A DNA stretch of 8,783 bases from JBFXAM01 sp050184295 (GTDB taxonomy: Bacteria > Planctomycetota > Phycisphaerae > UBA1845 > Fen-1342). The notes beneath the pieces were generated by a model. It made no database searches. It was not told the origin of the DNA and worked only from the letters and a program-made list of their open reading frames with translations. Positions within the stretch are counted from its first letter, which is position 1. The number at the start of each line of letters is the position of its first letter. Location: assembly GCA_050184295.1 (NCBI GenBank), contig JBFXAM010000159.1, positions 1 through 8,783 of the forward strand. The letters run 5' to 3'. A program made the translations under genes and the position numbers. Below are positions 1 to 6,473 of the stretch, in pieces.

Positions 1-1
1 G

Positions 2-286
2 AAGTTCAATTCGCCAAACGTAGACGCCGCCATCCGCAGCCTCCTTGCCGCAACGAGCGCCGATTCCACGCAGAATCCATTCCGCGCGGCACGAACATCT
101 TACGGCCAGTTGTGGGCAAACTTGAGGATTCAGCCACTGGATTGGCTGAAGGGCTCGCTCGCGGGCGAGGCTGCCCGTCGCGCGCTACGATCAGGCCTTC
201 GGCCTGACGGGATGAACTGCGCCGGCTTGTCCGGGCGCGGCGCTGCGCTTCACGCCCGGCTACAGACTCTCACGCCTTCGGCGTGA
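2..286 (+). CDS. C-terminal end of an unrecognised protein (5' truncated by window edge)
   Basis: An open frame enters from the left edge and ends at TGA 284-286. The first 60 or so codons give a protein-like composition (begins KFNSPNVDAAIRSLLAAT, then YGQLWANLRIQPLDWLKG), with balanced D/N/Q/T/W/L. The other plus-strand frames are arginine-rich or stop at once. From about base 191 the frame reads through two TTC-loop hairpins and a REP palindrome, and the stop codon itself lies in the second hairpin stem. The last 30 residues are therefore encoded by repeat DNA and may have replaced the original C-terminus. I do not recognise a family. The coding assignment rests only on composition and frame openness, so it is moderate. 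Confidence 0.45.
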   Translation, partial: KFNSPNVDAAIRSLLAATSADSTQNPFRAARTSYGQLWANLRIQPLDWLKGSLAGEAARRALRSGLRPDGMNCAGLSGRGAALHARLQTLTPSA

Positions 287-288
287 GA
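191..288. repeat. REP unit with two TTC-loop hairpins (array 1)
   Basis: A perfect 7-bp hairpin with stem TCAGGCC/GGCCTGA and loop TTC lies at 191-207. A REP palindrome CCGGGCGCG...CACGCCCGG lies at 231-259, followed by CTAC (260-263), which is GTAG on the minus strand. A perfect 9-bp hairpin with stem TCTCACGCC/GGCGTGAGA and loop TTC lies at 268-288. The order palindrome, CTAC, short hairpin is the same as in the copies near 1913-1967 (inverted), 2550-2605 and 2660-2714. The GTAG foot next to an imperfect palindrome is the hallmark of bacterial REP sequences. Confidence 0.8.
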
Positions 289-370
289 ACTTCGTGCCGC
301 GTGTCCAAGCGGTTCCGGGAAGTTACCATCCACGCGTGTCGGCGCTCGCGGCCCGCAAATGGCGCGATGT

Positions 371-490
371 GCGGCTCGCTGTTGCCGCGCGCGAGTTGTC
401 GGTACCGCGCGCGAGTTGCCGTCGCGGCGTGCGTCGTGCTGTTGCGGCGTGCGAGTTGGCGTCGTGGCGTGCGACTCGCCGCTACCGCGC
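371..490. repeat. 20-bp degenerate tandem repeat, six units
   Basis: Six head-to-tail 20-bp units start at 371, 391, 411, 431, 451 and 471 without any length change. The approximate consensus is GCGAGTTGCCGTTGCGGCGT. GCG at unit positions 1-3, G at 8 and 11, and GCG at 17-19 are invariant in all six. Twenty is not a multiple of three, so the repeat is not organised as a coding repeat. It lies 64 bp upstream of the start of the glycosidase-like gene. There are no unique spacers, so it is not a CRISPR array. Confidence 0.75.
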
Positions 491-553
491 GGCTCGCCGA
501 TACGACGCTTCGCACGGGGATTCGGGACTGTACCAGGCGACCGGGAGTTGGCC

Positions 554-1714
554 ATGCCGCTCGAGTTCGGGATTGTCTACCCCCTCTGGTGCCACACCCG
601 CGAGCCCGGCGGTTTGCTCGATCGCGCCGCCGGCGAGGTCGGCATCGACTTCATCACCGTGCCCGTCGTCACCGGCGAGATCGAGCAGTTCCGGCTCGGC
701 TGGTTTCCCGAACAGCCCTATTTCCACACCGAGGGCGGCTGGCACTTTCCACCGCGCGCGCCGCTCTACGCCGCCAGTGGCATCAAGCCGCGGGCCGCGA
801 AGTGGTGCGGGTCGCGCGATGTTCTCGCGGACGTGTGCGAAGAGGCAACGAAGCGCGGCATCCGCGTGCTCGCGCGGCTGGAGCACGCCGACTGCGCCGC
901 GCTCACCGCCGCCGCACCGCACCTGGCGCGGCGCGACGCGTGGGGCTCGGCGTATCCGCGCGCGAAGCCGTGCCTGCTGAACCCGGCGTTTCACGAGCTG
1001 GTGCGGGCGACGGTGGAGGATTTGCAGCGCTCCGGCGTGGCGGGCGTGCAGTTGGGTCGGTTCACGATCGAGCAGGAATATGCGGCGGCTTCGACGGTTG
1101 CCGTAATCGCGAGCGGCGCGGGGCTGATGACGTGCTGCTTCTGTGCGGCGTGCCGGGAAGCCGCTGGCCGTGCCGGCGTCGACGCCGAGTCGGCGGAGCG
1201 CAGTGTGCGCGTGACGGGCGCGAAGAGTGGCGAGCGGCGTGCGTCTCCGCCGGGCAATGTCATCGCGCCGGATGGCGAGCCGCTGCTTCGCGAATACGTG
1301 GGCGCGATGCGGGGCGCTTGGCGCGATTGGTTGCAGGCGCTGCCGACGCGCGCCGCCGCGGCGCGTTGGCAGATCGAGCGGCACGGTCTATCGGCGGAAT
1401 TCTCCGGCGGCACGGAGCGGCTGGTTTCCGCGCCGTGGGAATATCTCTACCAGGTGCCTGTGTTGGCGAGTTTCTCGATCGGGCCGGAGAAGGACGACAT
1501 CGCCCAGATGCGCAAAGCCCATCCCGGCACACGGGCGGCCGCGATTCACACCCTGAGCATCGATGTCGGTCGCGACGGGGGCGAGTTCGTGAGCATGATC
1601 CATCGGGCGGCGCGCAGCGGCGTGGAGTTCTTCCAATTCTCCGGGATCGAGCTCGAATCGCGGGGCGTGCTCGACTGGCTCCGCCAGGCGGTGCGCTATG
1701 CGCGACGGGGGTAA
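554..1714 (+). CDS. Glycosidase-like TIM-barrel hypothetical protein
   Basis: This 386-residue protein starts at ATG 554, with GGGAG at 543-547 six bases upstream. The open frame extends further upstream, but those codons are the 20-bp repeat region and are not protein-like. The N-terminus (EFGIVYPLWCH, then GIDFITVPVVTGE) and the later alternation of beta-strand and helix (GIRVLARLEH about 102-111, GVAGVQLGRFTIEQEY about 161-176, GVEFFQFSGIELES about 356-369) look like a (beta/alpha)8 barrel of the putative glycoside-hydrolase type. A CFC-x2-C cluster (Cys195, Cys197, Cys200), followed by REAAGRAGVD, resembles the Cys-rich segment seen in hypothetical glycosidase-like proteins. No signal peptide is visible, so a cytoplasmic location is inferred. 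Candidate acids are Glu110, Glu173 and Glu175, but I cannot assign catalysis. It stands alone, flanked by tandem repeats on both sides. Substrate is unknown; the fold assignment is moderate. Confidence 0.75.
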   Translation: MPLEFGIVYPLWCHTREPGGLLDRAAGEVGIDFITVPVVTGEIEQFRLGWFPEQPYFHTEGGWHFPPRAPLYAASGIKPRAAKWCGSRDVLADVCEEATKRGIRVLARLEHADCAALTAAAPHLARRDAWGSAYPRAKPCLLNPAFHELVRATVEDLQRSGVAGVQLGRFTIEQEYAAASTVAVIASGAGLMTCCFCAACREAAGRAGVDAESAERSVRVTGAKSGERRASPPGNVIAPDGEPLLREYVGAMRGAWRDWLQALPTRAAAARWQIERHGLSAEFSGGTERLVSAPWEYLYQVPVLASFSIGPEKDDIAQMRKAHPGTRAAAIHTLSIDVGRDGGEFVSMIHRAARSGVEFFQFSGIELESRGVLDWLRQAVRYARRG

Positions 1715-1740
1715 AGCCATGCGTCGCGCCGCGGACGCGG

Positions 1741-1870
1741 CAGGCGCGCGGTGCGGGCGCGCGCCGGCAGGAGCGCGGTACGGTCGCGCGCCGGCAGGAG
1801 CGCGGTGCGGTCGCGCGCCGGCAGGAGCGCGGTGCGGTCGCGCGCCGGCAGGAGCGCGGTGCGGTCGCGG
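1741..1870. repeat. 27-bp tandem repeat, four and a half units
   Basis: Units start at 1741, 1768, 1795, 1822 and 1849 (the last is cut at 22 bp). Copies three and four are identical. Copy two differs at one base. Copy one differs at a few. Each begins CAGGAGCGCGGT and ends CGCGCGCCGG, and can fold a short GCGCG/CGCGC stem. The array begins 27 bp after the stop codon of the glycosidase-like gene. Because 27 is a multiple of three it keeps reading frames open on both strands (for example a GARCGRAPA repeat), but nothing else supports translation. Confidence 0.85.
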
Positions 1871-1912
1871 TGAGTCCGTTGCGCGGATGCAGAAGGCACA
1901 GGCGCCGGTGTT

Positions 1913-2007
1913 CAGGCCGAAGGCCTGGTCGTTCGTAGCCGGGTGTGGAGCGCAGCGACACGCCCGGACGTCGTGAACGCGCCCGACCTTGCAGCCCGAA
2001 GGGCTGC
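1913..2007. repeat. REP unit in inverted orientation plus TTC-loop hairpins (array 2)
   Basis: This is a copy of the same composite as array 1, on the opposite strand. The short hairpin CAGGCC/GGCCTG (loop GAA, which is TTC on the minus strand) lies at 1913-1927. GTAG (1935-1938) is followed by the imperfect palindrome CCGGGTGTG...ACACGCCCGG at 1939-1967. A further hairpin GCAGCCC/GGGCTGC lies at 1991-2007. It sits on the 3' side of the transposase gene and mirrors the arrays on its 5' side. The 1991-2007 hairpin could also help to end transcription of the transposase gene, although no T-run follows. Confidence 0.8.
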
Positions 2008-2036
2008 GAGTATCGGAATGGCCGGGTCGCGATCGC

Positions 2037-2489
2037 TCAATCCCATGCGTGTCGCTCGTCATACTCGATCGCGTATTTGGATAGAAACATCCTGACTTCG
2101 TCCTGGAAGCTGATCGCGCGGTGATGCGCCTTCTGATCGGCGAGGTATCGTTGCACGCCAGCCACGCCGGATTCACCGATTGAGAACGCAAAATAGCCTT
2201 CCTGCCACGCGAACCCGTTGAGGCGATGCGGCCCGCTCTTGAGCCACTTCGACGAATCGCGCTTGATATTGAGCAGCAGTTCGGAAATCGCCGTCGTCTT
2301 TCCCAGATTCACCAGCAGGTGGAGATGGTCCGCCGTGTCGCCCGCCGCGAGGAGCGGCGATCCGCGCGCCCGGCAGACGCCGCCGATGTAGGCATAGAGG
2401 TCGGGTTCGATCGACGTCGCGATGAGATTCGCGCGGTTCTTCGTGGAAAACGTGACGTGCACGAGGATTTTGGTCAGGGTCGTGGCCAC
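2037..2489 (-). CDS. tnpA: IS200/IS605-type Y1 (HUH) transposase, REP-associated
   Basis: This 150-residue protein is the usual size for an IS200-type TnpA. It shows the HUH metal-binding pair in DHLHLLV (His55, His57) and the catalytic tyrosine in VQRYLADQKAHHR (Tyr115, with Gln119 four residues on). The family C-terminus FLSKYAIEYDERHAWD is intact, so the enzyme looks functional. Such enzymes cut and join single-stranded DNA at hairpins through a 5'-phosphotyrosine link. The GTG at 2487-2489 is chosen because homologous-looking sequence (TLTKILVHVTFSTKNR) begins there. Upstream codons fall in the REP hairpins, and a TATCAT box lies 7 nt before the GTG. There is no Shine-Dalgarno sequence. 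Base composition is visibly less GC-rich than its neighbours, which fits acquisition. The surrounding REPs suggest a RAYT-like role, but the short length is closer to classical IS200. Confidence 0.9.
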   Translation of the reverse strand: MATTLTKILVHVTFSTKNRANLIATSIEPDLYAYIGGVCRARGSPLLAAGDTADHLHLLVNLGKTTAISELLLNIKRDSSKWLKSGPHRLNGFAWQEGYFAFSIGESGVAGVQRYLADQKAHHRAISFQDEVRMFLSKYAIEYDERHAWD

Positions 2490-2496
2490 GCGGCGG

Positions 2497-2502
2497 ATGA
2501 TA
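2497..2502 (-). promoter_or_regulatory. Candidate -10 box for tnpA (possible leaderless start)
   Basis: TATCAT on the minus strand lies 7 nt before the GTG start at 2489, with no Shine-Dalgarno sequence between. The matching -35 position would fall in the REP hairpin at 2510-2526 and shows no TTGACA-like sequence. Confidence 0.4.
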
Positions 2503-2509
2503 GCTACTG

Positions 2510-2714
2510 GCAGCCCTTCGGGCTGCATACGCCACGCATGCATGCATTCCCGGGCGTGGCGCTGCGCTTCACACCCGGCTACGAACTGGCAGCCCTTCGG
2601 GCTGCGGCGCGAACGCGCAGTCCTTCCGGCTGCGGCGGGGTCTGAGGGCATGGGCGTGCCCGGGCGTGGCGCTGCGCTTCACGGCCGGCTATTAACTCGC
2701 AGCCTTTCGGCCTG
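2510..2714. repeat. Two further REP units with short hairpins (array 3)
   Basis: From left to right: the perfect hairpin GCAGCCC/GGGCTGC, loop TTC, at 2510-2526; REP palindrome CCGGGCGTG...CACACCCGG plus CTAC at 2550-2582; an identical hairpin at 2589-2605; a decayed hairpin at 2617-2633 (GCAGTCC/CGGCTGC); a second REP palindrome at 2660-2688, where CTAC has become CTAT; and a decayed hairpin near 2699-2714. The core of the two palindromes (GGCGCTGCGCTTCAC) is identical to that at 231-259. A self-complementary GCATGCATGC lies at 2535-2544. Tandem REPs in one orientation next to a transposase gene form a BIME-like cluster. Confidence 0.8.
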
Positions 2715-2722
2715 AAGCCGCG

Positions 2723-2748
2723 ACGTACGCCGCCGCCGCGGCGCACGT
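2723..2748 (-). terminator. Hairpin downstream of pheT, possible terminator without U-tract
   Basis: The arms are ACGTACGCCGC and GCGGCGCACGT, with a 4-nt loop and one mismatch. The hairpin lies 29 nt past the pheT stop codon. No T-run follows on the minus strand, so intrinsic termination is only a possibility. Confidence 0.35.
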
Positions 2749-2776
2749 AGCCCGGCGTCCGCGGCGCGTCGCCGCC

Positions 2777-4663
2777 TCACCCACGCAGCAGCGCCTCGAG
2801 GCTCAGCTCCAACACCGCCGTCGCGTGTTTCAAGCCGTACTTTTCGAGCACCTCGGGGTGCAGCTCGCCGATCACGCCGACGCGCTCGTCGCGGTTGTTG
2901 AAGAGCTCCGCGACGCGTCCCGGGATGTAGCTCGGGTGCCCCGCCGCATCGGCCGCCGCGACGCGGACGCTCGCGCCCATTTCCTGCGAAAACGCGTCCG
3001 CAACCGCCCGCACGTCCGCGTAGCCGACGTGCGTGCCGATGAGCGCCGCGGCGACGTACCGCTCCTCGCGCGCCCCGGTCTCGACGGTGGGATCGACAAA
3101 CGAGCAGTCGCCGATCTCGAAGATCTGCTGCGGCAGGTCGTATTGCTTGTTGATCGCGAGCGTCTCGAGCAATCCCGGCAGCAGCGAGACGCGCAGCATG
3201 GTCTGCTCGACGCTGATCGGATTCTCGATCTGCACGGCCCGCGCGTCGGCATCGCGCCGCCAGCGTTCGAAAGCGGCGGGCGCGCTGGTGAGCGCGAGCG
3301 TCATGACCTGGTGAAATCCGAGCCCCGTGAGCACCCGCCGCGCGACCACGCTGCGCTCCTCCATCGCCAGCGGCGCGCCGACCGTGAACGTCGGGACCAG
3401 CGCCGGCGTGAGGTGGTCGTAGCCGAACGCGATGGCGGCGTCTTCGATCAGGTCGATCGCGTGCATGACGTCGTTGCGATACGCGGGCACGAGCACGTGG
3501 AGCTGCGAGCCGTCGCGGCTCACGTCGGCGACGTCGTAGCCCATGCGCTCCAGCAGCTCGGCGAGCGACTTGTAGTCGAGCGGCGCGCCGATCGTCTCGG
3601 CCGCAGTGCGCACGTCCAGCGTCATCGGCACCGGGTTGAGGTCCGGCGTCACGCGGGATCCCGCCGCGGTCGCGATGTTGACCTGCTCGATCTCGATCGC
3701 GGGCATCTGCTCCTTCAACCCGGTGACGAGGATGTTGAGCGCGCGGTCGACCACGCGCTGCGAAAGCCCGGTCACGTCGACGAAAAGCTGCTTGCTCCGC
3801 AGCGTGACGCGCGTCGATTCGCTGTTGATGATCGGCGGCATCGACAGCACCGTGCCCGCCCCGTCGCGCAGCAGCGGAACCGCCTTGTAGCCCGCGAGCA
3901 GGTGCTCGAACGCGCGCCCGGTCGGGTGCCTCCGCAGAATCTCGCCCGGCGTCAGCGCGCTCGCCGGGTCGTTCGGCGGAAAGCCGAGGGGCGTGAAGCG
4001 GAGCGCGTCGGGGGCGACGGCGTCGTAGTGAAACTGCGTGCCCTGGAGCGTGTCGAGGTCGTACACGCCGATCGACGCGAGCTTGCGGTTGCGTCCCAGC
4101 GCCCAGTGCAGGTCTTCCTGGAGGTTCATGAGCATCTTGACGAGGGCGTGGTCGAGCTGCACACGGCGCAGCACGGCGCAGGAAATGAAAGGTCGGCGGC
4201 TGGCGTCGTCGGCGAGCTTGGGATCGACGTGCACGGTGACCTTCGCCGGCCAGAGCGAATACTCGATCAACCCGCGGTCGACGCCCAGATAGCCGCGCAC
4301 CAGACGCGCCATGCCGCCGGGGTCGAAGATGTCGGAGCGCACGGCCAGCAGCTCGCAGCGAAAGACGCGGTTGGGTCCGAGGTCGCCGAGCTGGTCGGGC
4401 GCGGCGCGAAAATCGGTGCCGCACTGGTTGCAGTTCAGCGGGCGGCCCTGCGCCTCCGTGCGGTCGAAAATCTTGTCGCACCGCCGGCACGCGTACTGGT
4501 GCATCTCGGCGGTCTCCTCGATCCCGCAGCCGATCTTCGGCAACAGTTCGGCGAGCTGCTTCTCGGTCAGGTTGGGCGCCGCGGCGTGTTTGTGGGCGCC
4601 CGGCGAGGGCGGCCGGTTGATGTGCCGCATCAGCACATCGACCGGCATGTCGATTATCGGCAT
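2777..4663 (-). CDS. pheT: Phenylalanine--tRNA ligase beta subunit, archaeal type, with zinc-ribbon insertion
   Basis: Non-catalytic partner in the cytoplasmic (alpha-beta)2 PheRS; it binds tRNA and carries the B3/B4 editing module. It has 628 residues, against about 550 for archaeal-type and about 800 for ordinary bacterial PheT. Family signatures of the archaeal type are LQEDLHWALGRNRKLASIGVYD (in part, about 181-202), the PL-x-FPPNDPASALTPGEIL region (about 225-243), SMPPIINSEST (274-284), KQLFVDVTG (291-299) and ENPIS (480-484). The first bacterial OB-fold (EMAP/Trbp111-like) domain is absent. Unusual features are an N-terminal insertion (about 15-33, rich in P/H/A) and four cysteines, Cys59, Cys62, Cys78 and Cys81 (CX2C-X15-CX2C), placed before the segment that normally holds NRPD and here reads AVRSDIFDPGG. 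The ATG at 4661-4663 has GGGAG 8 nt upstream, and the gene overlaps the end of pheS by 10 nt, implying coupled translation. Confidence 0.95.
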   Translation of the reverse strand: MPIIDMPVDVLMRHINRPPSPGAHKHAAAPNLTEKQLAELLPKIGCGIEETAEMHQYACRRCDKIFDRTEAQGRPLNCNQCGTDFRAAPDQLGDLGPNRVFRCELLAVRSDIFDPGGMARLVRGYLGVDRGLIEYSLWPAKVTVHVDPKLADDASRRPFISCAVLRRVQLDHALVKMLMNLQEDLHWALGRNRKLASIGVYDLDTLQGTQFHYDAVAPDALRFTPLGFPPNDPASALTPGEILRRHPTGRAFEHLLAGYKAVPLLRDGAGTVLSMPPIINSESTRVTLRSKQLFVDVTGLSQRVVDRALNILVTGLKEQMPAIEIEQVNIATAAGSRVTPDLNPVPMTLDVRTAAETIGAPLDYKSLAELLERMGYDVADVSRDGSQLHVLVPAYRNDVMHAIDLIEDAAIAFGYDHLTPALVPTFTVGAPLAMEERSVVARRVLTGLGFHQVMTLALTSAPAAFERWRRDADARAVQIENPISVEQTMLRVSLLPGLLETLAINKQYDLPQQIFEIGDCSFVDPTVETGAREERYVAAALIGTHVGYADVRAVADAFSQEMGASVRVAAADAAGHPSYIPGRVAELFNNRDERVGVIGELHPEVLEKYGLKHATAVLELSLEALLRG

Positions 4664-6186
4664 AGCGGCGTCTCCCGCAGCCAGGGCATCGTCGCGAAGT
4701 AGAGGTCGCCGATGTTGCTCAGGCCGTGGATGAGCATCGCGAGCCGCTCGAGTCCGAGGCCCCACGCGAGAACGCGGTCGCTCACGCCGAGCGGCAGCGT
4801 GACCTCGGGCCGGAAGATTCCGGAGCCGCCCATCTCGACCCATTCGCCGCGTTTTTCGAGGTAGACCATCACTTCGGCGGAAGGCTCGGTGTACGGGAAG
4901 AAGCTCGGTCGGATGTCCACGCGCTCGAAGCCCATGCGCTGATAGAAGGCGCGGAGCGTGCCGAGCAGGTTCGAGAGATTCGCCTGCGCGTCGACGATGA
5001 TGCCGTCGACCTGGTGAAAGATCGGTAAATGCTTGTAGTCGACCGTCTCGCGGCGGAAGACCGGGCCGATCACGAAGTATTTGCCCGACGCGCCGCGCGG
5101 GTGGGCGGCGAGCGCGCGGATGGTGGCGGCGGTCGTGTGCGTGCGGAGCACCGGCTTGTGCGCCAGCTCGCGGTTCCAGCGATATTGCCAGCCCGTCGAG
5201 CCCGTGTCGCCGCCGTTCTCGTGCACCGCGCGAATGCGTTCGACGAGGGCGTCGTCGGGCATGCGGCAATGCGACGGCTGGGCCACGTAGAACGTGTCCT
5301 GCATGTCGCGGGCGGGGTGGTCCTGCGGCTGGAAGAGCGCGTCGAAATCCCAGAAACTCGATTCGACGTAGGGGCTCCTGATTTCCGTGAAGCCCATTTC
5401 CAGGAAAACGCGCCGCACGCGGTCGAGCGTCCGCTGAAACGGATGGTCCTTGCCGGGATAGAGCTGTTTGGCCGCGAGCCGCACGTCGTAGCTTGCGAGG
5501 TCCACGTTTCGCCAGCCGCCGTCGGCGAGGAGGTCGGGCGTGAGCTGCGTGACGGTGCGGCGGCCGGTGGCGCCGCCGGCGAGCAGTGCCCGGCCGGCGT
5601 CGGTGATCTCGACCGTGCGGTCGGAACGCTCCTTGATGACGAGGAAGTTCTTGCGCGGCTTGAGCAAGGCCAGCGCCGCATCAACGTCGACGCCTTCCGC
5701 CGCCAGTTCCGCGCGGCGCGCGACGCGCCCGCCAACGAGCGCGCGGAGCATGAGTTCGTCGGGCTGCACCTGCGGTTCATGCTGCGCCGCGTCGAGCAGC
5801 ACGAGCGTGTCGCCCTCCTTCTTCGCCCAGCCGCGCTCCGACAGCCAGCGGAGCGACTGTCCGACCTGGCCGGCGTTGAGGGAGCAGTGATTCGGAATTT
5901 CGGTGACCTTGCAGCGCCCGCCCGTATCGCGAAGCACCCCGGCGATGATACGCTCGGGCAGCGCGCCCGCGCCCGCCGCAAATGGCTCAGCGTCCTTGCC
6001 GAGCCGGTATTCCTCGAACGTCGTTTCACGGACCGCGACGCAGCCCGCTTCCGCGAGCGTCGTGCAGGCGGCGGTGACCGGCGACTGGTCGAGGCCCAGC
6101 GCCGCCGCCAGGTCGAGCACGCCCAGCGGTTCCGCATGCCGCCCCAGCCGGGCGAGCACGTCGAATTGCGTTTGCGGCAGTTGCAT
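4654..6186 (-). CDS. pheS: Phenylalanine--tRNA ligase alpha subunit, archaeal type
   Basis: Catalytic subunit that activates phenylalanine with ATP and charges tRNA-Phe. It has 510 residues, the length of archaeal/eukaryotic-type PheS, against about 330-350 for the usual bacterial form. Residues 1 to about 205 look like consecutive winged-helix domains (FDVLARLG...LGVLDLAAALGLDQSPVTAACTTLAEAGCV, then a second and third copy) in place of the bacterial coiled coil. Class II motif 1 covers about 255-290 (MGFTEIRSPYVESSFWDFDALF, then QPQDHPARDMQDTFY). LRTHTTA lies at 347-353. Motif 2 is FRRETVDYKHLPIFHQVDG (377-395). Motif 3 is GLGLERLAML (476-485). The ATG at 6184-6186 has AAGGA 6 nt upstream. 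It is the first gene of a two-gene operon, stopping inside the start region of pheT. All catalytic motifs appear intact. Confidence 0.96.
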   Translation of the reverse strand: MQLPQTQFDVLARLGRHAEPLGVLDLAAALGLDQSPVTAACTTLAEAGCVAVRETTFEEYRLGKDAEPFAAGAGALPERIIAGVLRDTGGRCKVTEIPNHCSLNAGQVGQSLRWLSERGWAKKEGDTLVLLDAAQHEPQVQPDELMLRALVGGRVARRAELAAEGVDVDAALALLKPRKNFLVIKERSDRTVEITDAGRALLAGGATGRRTVTQLTPDLLADGGWRNVDLASYDVRLAAKQLYPGKDHPFQRTLDRVRRVFLEMGFTEIRSPYVESSFWDFDALFQPQDHPARDMQDTFYVAQPSHCRMPDDALVERIRAVHENGGDTGSTGWQYRWNRELAHKPVLRTHTTAATIRALAAHPRGASGKYFVIGPVFRRETVDYKHLPIFHQVDGIIVDAQANLSNLLGTLRAFYQRMGFERVDIRPSFFPYTEPSAEVMVYLEKRGEWVEMGGSGIFRPEVTLPLGVSDRVLAWGLGLERLAMLIHGLSNIGDLYFATMPWLRETPLCR

Positions 6187-6244
6187 TCAGCGTCCTTCGA
6201 CGTCGGCGGCGGCGACTGCGCCGACCCGCGGCGCAAAAGGGCAT

Positions 6245-6273
6245 GGTGTAGCCGAACGCTCCGGTTCGCTCAA
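6245..6273 (-). promoter_or_regulatory. Weak promoter candidate for pheST
   Basis: On the minus strand, TTGAGC (6273-6268) and TACACC (6250-6245) are separated by 17 bp, about 60 nt before the pheS start. The -35 box matches consensus at four of six positions and the -10 at three of six, so this is a low-confidence call. Confidence 0.25.
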
Positions 6274-6456
6274 GCCAACCGGCGCGGCGGCACGGACGGG
6301 CGCGGGTGCGGTGGAGTGGACGGACGGCGGACGGGGAACACGGGGTCGGTCCGGCTCATAATGGTCGGCGCGCGAGGGGCAGCGCCGCGCGCAAGATCGG
6401 GCCTGGACTTTCTGCGCGGGGCACCCGAAAACGCGGGCGAAATCGCGCACGGGCGG

Positions 6457-6465
6457 TGCTATACT
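6457..6465 (+). promoter_or_regulatory. Extended -10 promoter of the coiled-coil gene
   Basis: TGCTATACT combines a TGN extension with a five-of-six -10 box (TATACT), standing out in very GC-rich DNA. The expected transcript start is near 6472, giving a leader of about 130 nt before the gene at 6604. No good -35 box is visible, as is usual for extended -10 promoters. Confidence 0.6.
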
Positions 6466-6473
6466 ACGCGCGG

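Larger units (their letters stand above)
1935..2582 (-). mobile_element. REP-bounded IS200/IS605-like element
   Basis: A Y1 transposase gene is bracketed by two REP palindromes in inverted orientation: 1935-1967 with GTAG on the plus strand and 2550-2582 with GTAG on the minus strand. Inside these, a matched pair of identical-stem hairpins (GCAGCCC/GGGCTGC at 1991-2007 and 2510-2526) lies close to each end of the gene. Single-strand Y1 transposases recognise subterminal hairpins, and REP-associated relatives (RAYTs) are typically flanked by inverted REPs. Exact ends cannot be fixed from one copy; the true unit could be only 1991-2526. Confidence 0.5.

Noticed and set aside
1741..1870. Possible CRISPR array
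   Set aside because: The 27-bp units are directly adjacent with no unique spacers, and no cas gene is present.
283..1938. Arginine-rich plus-strand frame of about 551 codons overlapping the glycosidase-like gene
   Set aside because: Its composition is almost only R/A/G/V, it spans both tandem repeats, and the frame starting at 554 has a ribosome site and a plausible fold.
1698..1976. Protein with GARCGRAPA repeats encoded by the 27-bp array
   Set aside because: A 27-bp repeat keeps several frames open on both strands at once. No ribosome site or non-repeat domain supports this one.
2825..4702. Long plus-strand open frame of about 625 codons opposite pheT
   Set aside because: It is antisense to clear pheT motifs, is rich in R/H/V/D/L in mirror of pheT codons, and has no ribosome site. 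At this GC content antisense frames stay open by chance.
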